Below are positions 37,390 to 45,176 of a DNA stretch of 64,000 bases, one piece after another. This stretch comes from Desmodesmus armatus (Eukaryota; Chlorophyta; Chlorophyceae; Sphaeropleales; Scenedesmaceae). Location: positions 186,001 through 250,000 of the forward strand of contig VIIQ02000100.1 of NCBI GenBank assembly GCA_007449985.2, given 5' to 3'. Every line of letters begins with the position of its first letter. The first letter of the stretch is position 1. The position numbers and the translations under genes were made by a program. Below the pieces are notes generated by a model, which made no database searches, was not told where the DNA came from, and saw only the letters and a list, made by a program, of their open reading frames with translations.

Positions 37390-39831
37390 AGTTGGCAACC
37401 TGATCACTCCCCCACTGCCTGCAGCGCCCTCTTGTGCACTCCTGCCCTGTGCATTCCCCCCCTCCACCCAATCCCCTCTCTCGCCATGCCCCCCCCCCCT
37501 CCTCAGGTCTTCACACCGCCCCTCCCTCTCCCCTCCTCTCACACAACGCCCCCCCCCCCACACACACACACGGCTGGATGCACTCCATGTGTCTACACAC
37601 ACTCACCCACTGCCTGCAGCGCCCTCTTTCTCACTCCTGGCCTGTGGTCGTCGAGGTGTGGCAGCAGTGTGGCCAGCAGGGCGGGGTGCTGATCAGGGAC
37701 GTAGTGACCAAAGCGACCCAACACCTCAACCAACAGGTCTAGGCTGTCCTGCAACACATCAGGGGTGTCCTGCACACATATACATGAGTGGGGGGGGGGG
37801 TGTTGATTATTTTGGGGGGAGGGAGGGTGTATGCCCCTGCAGATGTGTTGTTCCTACGTCAACTAAGAAGGGGGTGCAAACAAGAGGGGGATCAGGCTTT
37901 GCCCCTGGGGGATGCAAACAAAGCCAAAGCAACCCAACACCTCAGCCAGCGACGTCTGGGGTGTCATGCACGGCGTGGTGGCGGTGGTGCACCAGCGTGG
38001 TGTGGTGATGGTGGTCGCTTGAGAAGCCAGAGGGAGTGGGGCAGCAGGTGCTGTGGCACGCAGCCGACTGACATTGACCATCTGCCGCAGGAAAAGCAAC
38101 ACTGTTGCATTGGAAATGCCGTGATTGCCCCTCCTCCACAATCACAAAACAGCATCCATTCAAGTTCACTATTGCCGCCTCCCTCACCTTCTGTTGTGCC
38201 CCAGCGTTCATTTTGCTGCTGACCAGTGCTGCCAAGGATGCTGCCAGGTTGCCTGAGGCTGCCTCAATCACTGTCTTCAAACCAATGCTGCAGCACAGCA
38301 CAGCACAGCAACCCACACAGACAACCAGTCACACAACAGCAGGTACACATGATGCACCCACACATGAGACAGACACAGCTTTGGAAGCACACGCTTGCCC
38401 AAGCACCCCCACAGGTCACATCTACAGCAGAACCCCCCCCCCCCCCCCCCCCCGAGCCAAATCCTCAGCACACGAGACACACGAGCAGACACACCAGGAG
38501 TACCCCCCCCCACACACACACACACCTGGCCACGTCTCGTGCGCTGGTGTCCTTCTTTGACGTGCTGAGCAGTTTGTCACACAGCCGCTCGGTTAGCTCC
38601 AGGGCACGCTGCTCGTGAACACGACGAACCAACTCCTTCAGACTGTTGAGAAATATGGGGGGGGGGGGGGTGAAAAGGGGGGGGGGCATGTCAGGTCAGG
38701 GGGGTGGCAGGAAGCTTTGCTGCACATGCAGTAGGGTGCAGCCACCCGCCCCACGTCAATGGTCCCCACCCCCCCAGCCTGCACAGTATGTCTCCCCTTC
38801 GAGACGGCCCCGCACGAAGGGCACCACAACCACAACAGCCATCAACAGGCGACGCAGCCACAGGCCGCACCACTGCCGCCACTGCTGCCGCTTGCTGCTG
38901 CGTTCGCCCGCGAGCCTCATGTCGCTGTTGGTGCTGCTGCTGCTGCTGTATGCCCCTGACGCCCGGCTGCTGCTGTGTGTGCCACTGCTTACCCTGTCTC
39001 TCTCCCTTCCCCCCTTCACCATCTCAGTGCCGATACTATGATGTCGTCCAACTGCTCCTCCTGCTGCTGCGGCGCTCACTGCTGCTGCTGCTGTTATCCC
39101 CCCCCCACACACACACACACACACGCGCGCGCACAGAATATACCTCACCATCGTAGTGCCAGTGCTGATATGTCAGCGCTCTGGTCCTCCAGCTGCACTG
39201 CCACCACCCCACACAGCCGCTTCTCCATCTCCGCGTCTACGTGGAAGGTGTCCTTGGACAGCTCAGCTAGCAGGTCACTAGTGGCCATGTAGCGGAAGTC
39301 CTTGTCCTTGGACTGGACCTGGGGCCATGAGCACAGCACAGCACAGCACAGCACAGCATGGGGCGCAACGATGCAAAAACATCATTGCATGAATCTCGCG
39401 CAAGCCATGGTTGTGTGTGTGTGTGGGGGGGGGGGGGGGGATACAGAGAAGACTTGCGCTGGCTGTGGATGACGAAGATGGGGGGTGGTTCCTGGAAGGG
39501 GTGATGGGGATGGTATGGGTACAACAAGGGTGCTGCTGCTGCTGCTATGTTGAGCAACCAAGGTGGTGAGTGGGCTTAGGAGTGCAAGAAGCAAAAACGA
39601 GAGGAGGAGTGAAGTGACAGACACCGTGATGCATCACAACAGGAAAAAAAAACCATATGCAGCTACCAGCGCTGCAAGCAGCACAGCAGCTGCATTGGCT
39701 CTGCTTCAAAGGGTGGCCCGACATGTGATCCAAGCGCCTGGCAGAAGTCAAAAACTGCCTTGGACAACCCTCTCCAGCCCCATGTGACCGCCTACCTTCT
39801 CCAAAATCGCTGAAATCTGCATCTGCGCCAT
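20083..39831 (-). CDS. CAND1: CAND1/TIP120: cullin-associated NEDD8-dissociated protein
   Basis: 31 coding exons (minus strand): 39831-39796, 39318-39149, 38642-38526, 38287-38188, 37769-37607, 36681-36534, 35940-35844, 35328-35243, 34864-34724, 34564-34516, 34313-34251, 34055-33945, 33399-33189, 32512-32378, 30775-30642, 30052-29930, 29201-29067, 28630-28475, 28103-27973, 26410-26298, 25895-25759, 25415-25213, 24555-24499, 24161-24074, 23434-23360, 22758-22601, 22396-22226, 21724-21608, 21052-20950, 20686-20589 and 20283-20083. Total about 1,275 residues against about 1,230 for animal CAND1. The N-terminus [12 protein letters not shown], then [21 protein letters not shown], the acidic stretch ending [42 protein letters not shown] (TIP120 domain) and [12 protein letters not shown] follow the family order. 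CAND1 is a HEAT-repeat solenoid that wraps un-neddylated cullin-RBX1 and exchanges F-box/substrate receptors. Exon 18 (28630-28475) needs one extra base near 28568 to keep frame; the next exon's phase confirms this. Many introns carry decayed exon-edge copies. Confidence 0.93.
21366..21660 (-). repeat. decayed copies of the CAND1 exon 28 3' edge
   Basis: The end of exon 28 with its donor (about 21602-21650) has two degraded copies in the following intron, at about 21495-21535 and 21366-21415. They are recognised by GCAGCCTGTGTGGCACTGCA-like and GTGAGCAGAATGTC-like sequence. Confidence 0.65.
21938..22245 (-). repeat. decayed copies of the CAND1 exon 27 3' edge
   Basis: The junction at 22190-22245 (exon end, GTGAGG donor and some 35 intron bases) has a close copy at 22060-22115 and a more divergent one at 21938-21995. 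The closer copy still reads CCCTCACCATGTCCTGC on the plus strand, so the donor is preserved. Confidence 0.8.
22826..22885 (-). repeat. decayed copy of the CAND1 exon 26 5' edge
   Basis: CCAGACGCCCAAAGCACTCT followed by GTAACGATGCAGC repeats the true acceptor and first exon bases at 22740-22775. It lies in the preceding intron next to a G homopolymer. Confidence 0.8.
24170..24216 (-). repeat. (CTG)n at the CAND1 exon 24 acceptor
   Basis: About 16 triplets (CAG on the plus strand) end eight bases before exon 24, which starts at 24161. On the transcript this reads (CTG)n TGTGTGCAG, so the repeat serves as the polypyrimidine-like tract. Confidence 0.9.
24283..24340 (+). repeat. dispersed repeat with CCGCTGAGCGG palindrome, copy A
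   Basis: A 50-base segment is shared, with two mismatches, with the reverse complement of 45664-45715. It holds a G7 run, GAGGTTGTTACAA and the short palindrome CCGCTGAGCGG. It lies in CAND1 intron 23, directly next to an AT-rich palindromic tract. It may be the terminus or MITE-like remnant of a mobile element. Confidence 0.7.
24344..24412. repeat. AT-only palindromic tract (TAATAT)n in CAND1 intron 23
   Basis: Runs of TAATATAATA and ATTATAATAT make an almost pure A/T, self-complementary stretch in otherwise GC-rich DNA. It could form a cruciform or hairpin. Confidence 0.85.
24556..24603 (-). repeat. (CTG)n at the CAND1 exon 23 acceptor
   Basis: About 14 triplets (GCA/CAG on the plus strand) lead straight into CTTCAG and exon 23 at 24555. 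Confidence 0.9.
24971..25081 (-). repeat. duplicated 3' half of CAND1 exon 22 with intact donor
   Basis: About 111 bases match 25213-25323 with only about four differences. The copy keeps the frame of [17 protein letters not shown] and the end KSIQ followed by a GTGGGC donor, but no acceptor precedes it; instead a C19-type homopolymer (plus strand) lies at its 5' side. It lies in intron 22, downstream of the true exon. Confidence 0.9.
28657..28731 (+). repeat. cluster of long G homopolymers in CAND1 intron 17
   Basis: Three G runs of roughly 12-20 bases with short interruptions. On the CAND1 transcript they are C runs. They are flanked by degraded copies of the exon 18 5' edge (28741-28790 and about 28856-28880) and of the exon 17 3' edge (28930-28975). 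Confidence 0.85.
28930..29345 (-). repeat. copies of both edges of CAND1 exon 17
   Basis: The exon 17 3' edge (from 29056) is repeated at 28930-28975, including CCTCACCAGTGTTGCGTCGA on the plus strand. The 5' edge (around 29175-29210) is repeated at 29300-29345. Each copy lies on the outer, intronic side of the edge it came from. Confidence 0.85.
29590..29965 (-). repeat. two decayed copies of the CAND1 exon 16 3' edge
   Basis: The true edge near 29928-29965 (CCCCCAGCTGTGCGATGAG on the plus strand) has copies at about 29593-29632 and 29745-29780, both reading CCCAGCTGTGCATGACAAC. Confidence 0.75.
30425..31062 (-). repeat. copies of both edges of CAND1 exon 15
   Basis: The 3' edge (30630-30675) is repeated at 30425-30475, including CACCTGTGCCACGGGCACCA. 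The 5' edge (GCTCAGACGCAGCAGCATAC at about 30751) is repeated at about 30908-30942 and 31036-31062. A perfect three-unit GTGAGGGATATT repeat follows at about 31088-31125. Confidence 0.85.
31227..31322. repeat. AT-rich tract in CAND1 intron 14
   Basis: Almost pure A/T sequence for about 95 bases, rich in TATATA and TTAATT words, standing out sharply from its GC-rich surroundings. Confidence 0.85.
31777..32430 (-). repeat. ~190-bp array containing copies of the CAND1 exon 14 3' edge
   Basis: The true exon end (32371-32430) is echoed at 31777-31830, about 31962-31985 and 32150-32200, each with CACCTGTGCTGAGCTG- or CCACATG-like words. The latter units also share CACACAGAACAATGCAC and ACCGTATCCCCTC words and a C homopolymer, which gives a degenerate tandem array. 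Confidence 0.8.
33625..33680 (-). repeat. decayed copy of the CAND1 exon 13 5' edge
   Basis: CATAGCGGTAGGGACTCCAC plus ACCAACCCACAGCACACAC repeats the acceptor and first bases of exon 13 (33357-33415). It lies in the preceding intron. Confidence 0.8.
35560..35830. repeat. degenerate tandem repeat in CAND1 intron 7
   Basis: CTTGCATGTGACTTGCATGT and TAGTATGCTAGCTACACAAG recur at about 35598-35640 and 35728-35770, with further TAGTGTGCTAGCTACACAAG units to 35815. A related string (TAGTATGCTACTCAAGTAA) occurs at 2055-2073 in the RRM gene, so the family is dispersed. Confidence 0.75.
35943..35984 (-). repeat. (CTG)n at the CAND1 exon 7 acceptor
   Basis: About 14 triplets adjoin CAG and exon 7 at 35940. 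The transcript reads (CTG)nCAG straight into the exon. Confidence 0.9.
36210..37085 (-). repeat. copies of both edges of CAND1 exon 6
   Basis: The exon 6 3' edge (36530-36610) is repeated at about 36210-36290, including TTGCTGATGGTTGCCAGTCC and GGACGTAGGTCCTAGCAGC. The 5' edge (36645-36690) is repeated at about 36840-36885 and 37042-37078, including CAGCTGGTCGTCAAGGAA. Each copy is on the intronic side of the matching edge. Confidence 0.9.
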
Positions 39832-40259
39832 TTTGGCTGCTGCTCAATTGCTTTGCAAGGCCACTGCTCTGGCTTGGGAGCAGCAGGACTGCACACACAG
39901 CCCCCTGCTGCAAGCTACCGAGATTCGTTCAATTCGCTTTGAATACACTGCGTACTAGACTGGTTGGAATGCGCTGTTTCGAAGAACACGAAGGACAAAG
40001 GCAGCGTGATCAAAGGTGAGACAACGAAATCCCTCCCCACGCTCTCGGAGCAGACAAGAACTTTTGTCGCTACGCACACAAACTGCCACGACATGTATCG
40101 GCGCCTGCTTGGTTGGTCCATCACCCCACAGGTTTTTGCTCCTGTGATCTAACCTCATAACAAGTGAGGCAAGACCAGAACACTCTCGTTGAATGCCAGG
40201 GGTCTTTGAGAAGCTGGTTGTTGGCTTCACTCAAATTTCATTCACTTCAGCTGCTTTCC
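39832..40259. promoter_or_regulatory. 428-bp divergent promoter region, CAND1 / RbcX
   Basis: The two start codons face away from each other across this interval, which lacks homopolymers and triplet repeats. A short plus-strand frame with a GTGAGA donor-like end (about 39968-40014) could be a 5' UTR exon of the RbcX transcript. Confidence 0.4.
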
Positions 40260-42426
40260 ATGGCTCACATCTGCTGCCAACGCCACACCGGCCACTCTTC
40301 CTTCACCCGCCACTCCCGCCCAGGATCTGTCTGTCCACACACCACACACACAGTCGCAAGCAGACATTCCAAGCTATGCAGCAGCGTTGGGAGAACTGCG
40401 TTCAGGTGGGCAAGCAGAACTGGGTTCACACATGTGTTGCAAAGCCAATTGCCAGCCAGCCTCGCCAGGTGGCTGGTTTGGTCCAGCACAGCAGGAGACA
40501 CACCAGAGGCTGTGTGCACCTCGATCTAATCGTGCTGCTTCTTCCGTTACTTGACAGCTATGAGACACAGAGACTGACGAAGACCTTAATAACACGGCAG
40601 GTGAGATGCAGGGCAGGTGCTGCGTGCTGCAGCACGTCCAACAAAACACCTACCCACTCAAACCTGGTGGCACAGCAGCACCATGCAGCCGCTGTGTGCA
40701 TCGTGTGCTGGAACCGTTCATTCCATCTGCCTATTTTGCATATTTAAATGTGTATGGATGAGCACTCGCCAACTTCACTTGACCCTGTGGCCTGGTGCGA
40801 CAGGCTGTCAAGACGGTTCTCAATTACCTCTCAGAAACAAACGGAGAGCTGCACTTCTTCCTGCACAACTACGTGAGTATTGCATGGAACAAGGGGCCTT
40901 CAGAGAGGCTTTGGGGGCAAGAGGGGTTCAGTCGCAGTATTCATGTCAGCGTCTTGCATGCCCAGCCTTGGCAACTGTGCTGCACGCAACATGTGCCGTT
41001 TCAGCGCCAAAGTAAGCAGGGCAGCTGCTGATCTTGTTTGACAGGACCTGGGGTACATGTTGTACCATCGGTTGTACGGTACAACCCAAATTACGCAGGC
41101 TGCAGCAGACATACAGCACATCAGTGCAGTACAAACAGTACAGCACGGTAGTTGAAAGCAGAGTCCCACCCTCAGCACAAGCCAGCAAGTCTTGGGTTAC
41201 TGCGGGCTCAAGCACCTGACCATGCATTTGGTGTAACGCCCTGCCCATCTGCCCTATCATGCCATGGCACTCTCCCGCCCTCTCCCCACCCACACTCACC
41301 CTCTTTGGTAGCTGCATGCTGTGAGTCAATGGGTTTCGTGGAGACACACACACAGGCTCTTCTGGAGTTCTCATGCGTCCTTTTCCATTGTGCTTCTATG
41401 TCCTGTGCTTCTTTGCAATTATGTTTCCCGTTGTCCATAGATAGCAGAGCACCCGCTGCCCCTGGCTCCAGACACCGATGCGGATGCGTGGCTCATACAG
41501 CTGGCCAGCAGCCCCCTGTGCGATGTGACAGACCCTCGGCGCAGCAGTGTGCCCTCAGCAGCAGCAGCGGCAGCAGTCATGCAGGGCAGGAGGGAGGTCA
41601 GCCCCAGGTGGGTAATGTGTGTGCGGGGGGGGGGGGGGGGGTAGTTCTTTCTTCCTTGTTCGTGTTGTTACAGAAGAATAGTTAGGAATCAGGTAAAGCA
41701 ACACTCAGCTGACTGTCACCTCCACTTGCAAGGCGCATCAAATGTTTGATAGTGGATGGTTTGTCTTGTCACACTGTGACGGCTGACACACACGACCCTA
41801 GATGTGTTGTTGTGCAACAAGGAGTAGGGATGGCATCTTTTGCAAAGTTATAGCATGGCTTGTCTGTTAGCAGCAGCAGCAGCAGCAGGACTCCTACTTG
41901 AGAGCACGAGTCACTTGCGGGAAGCTTACACAGACCTCCACTTGTGTTCAATGACGCCACATGACATGACCTGCCATGCTGTGCTGTGCTGTGTTGTCAG
42001 GGAGGTAGCTGACCGCATCCTTGGTCTGCGTGAGCACATCAGCAAGGAGCTGCTGGAGGAATTAGCACTCATGCCACAGGCCAACACAGACGTCAAGAGG
42101 AAGTGAGAACATAGGCATACACTTTGACAGCAGTACTACTTCTAGTACTGCTGCCAGTACTACTGTCAGACTGCCTCTAGTACTGCTGCCAGTGCTGCTA
42201 TCTTTGCTGCTGGCTCTCCCCGAGGAACACTTGAGCTTGCAATGCAGTCCCTTGCTGAAGCCGCGGAGTATGCTTTTACACTCACCTGCTAAATGCATCA
42301 TTGGCGAGGCTACCGACTGTGATACTGACAGCGGCTGCGCGCTGTATTGATCGCTCCACTGCATGTGCTGCTTGCACCTGCAGGGCTCTGGAGAATACTG
42401 TCACTGAGTTCAAGCTCAACCCCTGA
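40260..42426 (+). CDS. RBCX: RbcX-type Rubisco assembly chaperone, plastid-targeted
   Basis: Six exons: 40260-40405, 40558-40600, 40804-40872, 41441-41607, 42001-42102 and 42384-42426. Phases match, giving 189 residues. The first 45 or so residues (opening MAHICCQRHTGHSS) are rich in Ser, Thr, Arg and His with few acids, like a chloroplast transit peptide. The mature part has YETQRLTKTLITRQAVKTVL, then NYLSETNGELHFFLHNY, and later ILGLREHISKELLEEL. This matches the RbcX helix pattern, in which a Tyr/Gln/Asn-lined groove binds the C-terminal peptide of RbcL and the conserved REHI helix follows. RbcX dimers promote RbcL8 core assembly in the stroma. An Ala-rich insert (near 41550-41600) between the two conserved parts is longer than in cyanobacterial RbcX. 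It is divergent from CAND1. Confidence 0.85.
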
Positions 42427-43133
42427 AGCAGGCACAGACCTGTGAAGCGCTGGGATGATGGGGTTGTTCTTCTGGGTCAAAGCAAGCTGGGTTTGTGTGC
42501 GGTGCAGCAACGTTTGTCGTTAGCTTGGGACCTGCTGGTGGTTTACAAGACCTGGTGGTAAGGCCGGGTTTGCTGAGCACTGGGTGTTGTGCCCTTCCCT
42601 ACTTTGGGTTGTCTTTTTTTGGGTTTCACCTCACCATCATGCTGCAATGTTCAACACTTGTGCTGTTGTGTCGGTGAGCTGTGTACAGTACTACATGCAG
42701 CGGCGCCATCAATGGTGTTTGGGGGGGGGGGGGTCGCTTATCATGCACGCATGTGTTGTATGTGGTGTTTGTTGACTTGACTTGGTTTGTGGTTCCCAAT
42801 TTGTGTGAAAGAAGGGGGCAATCAGGTGAAGGTGCCAGTGCACTACTGCACCTGCTCAGCCCAAGCGGTGGACTTCTCTTGGCCCGACCAGTGGCCCCAA
42901 GTGGCCAATTTCTTTGCGGCAATTCTTGAAGTGCTGGGCGCAGTTTTTGTTGGCCTCGTTACCAAGCTTGTTGGCCTGTGTAGTTGTACTGCACCAGCAA
43001 ATGTACTTGTAGCCGCAGTTGCCTTGTGCCTGTTCAGTTACTGCTGTACTTTTACTGTACTTCTAACCACCAGGATTCTGGGTTGCTGTGATGCAGGCTG
43101 AGGGCTGTTCAAGCTGCCTCGTGGCGGTTGCAA

Positions 43134-43138
43134 TGTAA
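43134..43138 (+). terminator. putative TGTAA poly(A) signal of RbcX
   Basis: First TGTAA noticed downstream of the RbcX stop codon, about 710 bases away. The implied 3' UTR is long but possible for a green alga. Confidence 0.35.
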
Positions 43139-43917
43139 CAAGCATGTCTTCTGTTTGCTGCCTGGCTGGACCGGAAGGCTGGCCGCTTCCTGTCACATCT
43201 TGAATTCGCCAAATTCATCAGTGCCCGTGATGGGGGGGGGGGGGCAGGGGCACCATGTCATCCCATGTGAGAAATGGTACCTTGCTAGTGGCTGCGTAGA
43301 GGGTGGTAGTGTCACACAAGTCCCATCATCATGTTTGTGCCCACAGTACTGATGCCACAACACGTCCTCCCCTCCACAACCTATACAACCTCTACAGGAC
43401 AAACCATCGGAGGCAGCGACGCTGATTGCCCTAAATTTTCCCTATGTTACCATTACAGTTATAGTTACATTGACTGACTGAGCAAAAAACTGAGCAACCC
43501 ACAAGGGAGCCTGAATGGCCATTGATGGGGTACCAGCAAAACCTGTGCTTGTGAATGGTGGAACACCAGCAAGAACACTGATGTACAGCTTGCAAGTACA
43601 CCCGCCCCCACAGCGGCAAAGCTGCAGCACCACAACTGCTGCTGCTGCATCCTGAACACCCCACTCAGCCCCTCACCTTGGCAGGCATTGCTGCAGCCAA
43701 ATGCATGCAAAGATTGCACCTTCAAGGCACAGTGTGCCTCAGGCATAAAGCCACTGTGTGCAACAACCAGTAGCTGAGAGTGTCATTGCTGACAGCAGCC
43801 GCAGCCTGCCGTGCAGCCAGTGACAACCCTGATGTACAGCTTGCATGTACATGTGTGACTCAAACACCCCACTTGAGGCACAACGTCAACCCAACACCAC
43901 TGTCGCCCCTGCTTCTT

Positions 43918-43922
43918 TTACA
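43918..43922 (-). terminator. putative TGTAA poly(A) signal of the hydrolase gene
   Basis: TGTAA on the minus strand about 200 bases past the hydrolase stop codon at 44123. Confidence 0.4.
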
Positions 43923-44122
43923 CCCCGCCCAAACTAAGCGCTGGTCACCGACGGTCAGCCTTTCACCCCTGCCCCTGGCACACGCACATCCACAGCCAAC
44001 CAGTGACAACTTTGATGTACAGCTAGCAAGTACTTGTGTGACACAAGCGCCCCACAGAGGCACAGCAACCCTACCACTGCAGCTTCTGCTTCCTATACCC
44101 GCCCACCAACAGCAAAGGCCGG

Positions 44123-45136
44123 TCAGCCTTTCACCCCTGCCCCCGCCCGAACATCCGCAGCCAAGGCCTCCAGAGCCTGTACCTTGTGTGTGTGCATCAC
44201 CCCATCATGCGTGCCCCCCGCCACACTTATCAACTCCACGTTGCCATGTGCTGCATGCTGTGCCCAATCTGCGACGTGGCTGTAGGGCTGCACCGTGTCT
44301 GATGTGCCTGCAAACACGCGCACGGGGTGTGTGATGTCGCGTAGATAGCTGAAATGGAGCTGCTGCTGTGGGGAGCGCTCCATGCAAAGCTGCATCTCTT
44401 GAACGATGCCTGCTTGGCTGGGCCTGCAGTGCAATTTGTGCAGTAGAGCCGTGGGGGGGGGGGTCTCAGGGGATGCTGGAGAATGTGTTACTTCTGAGGC
44501 GGATGGGCCTACACTGCAGCGTGTCAACAGAGAGGAAAATCAAGAGGCTATTATGTTAGTGTGATAGTGGGGTGTGTGATGTCGTGTAGGTAGCTGAAGT
44601 GGAGTTGCTGCTGTTGGGAGCGCTCCATGCAAAGCTGCATCTCTTGGACAATGCCTGCTTGGCTGGGCCTGCAGCGCAAATTAGGGTTTGGGGTTTAGGG
44701 TTTTGACAAAGATGTGATGTGAAGCGGGGGGGGGGGGGGGTCAGGGGATGCTGGAGAAATGTGTGGTTACCTATGTGGGGTGCAGATGGGCGAGAGGGAG
44801 GAAGTGAAGGGGGGGGGGGGTGTGGGTGTACGGCAGCACAAGGAAGCAGCCAGTACAGCAGTCAAGTCAGTAAAGCAGCGACATGTTCCAGTGCATGCAA
44901 CGCGCATTACAAGGACTCAGTACACCAGAGTGATCACCAGAGCTGTCAAAGGCAATGCATGTCTGCGCCATGCAACGCAAAGTACTCATCGTACTCACCT
45001 CCACTGGCTGATCATGGCTTTGTATGCGGCATTGTTGGCTGTGAAGTGAGGGTCGCTGGCAAATGCTGACACCTCTGCTGCAGTTGAGCGAGTCATGAGG
45101 TCAGTCACTGCCTCACTCTTGACGGACTGCAGCAGC

Positions 45137-45176
<40 letters not shown>

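Larger units (their letters stand above)
42427..44122. other. convergent 3' region of RbcX and hydrolase genes
   Basis: No further gene recognised. Plus-strand TGTAA lies at 43134-43138; minus-strand TGTAA lies at 43918-43922, 43465-43469 and 43453-43457. The interval 43780-44122 is an imperfect duplication of about 180 bases that includes a decayed copy (about 43955-44005) of the hydrolase stop-codon region, plus repeated TGATGTACAGCTTGCAAGTAC-like words at about 43577, 43830 and 44015. Confidence 0.5.
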
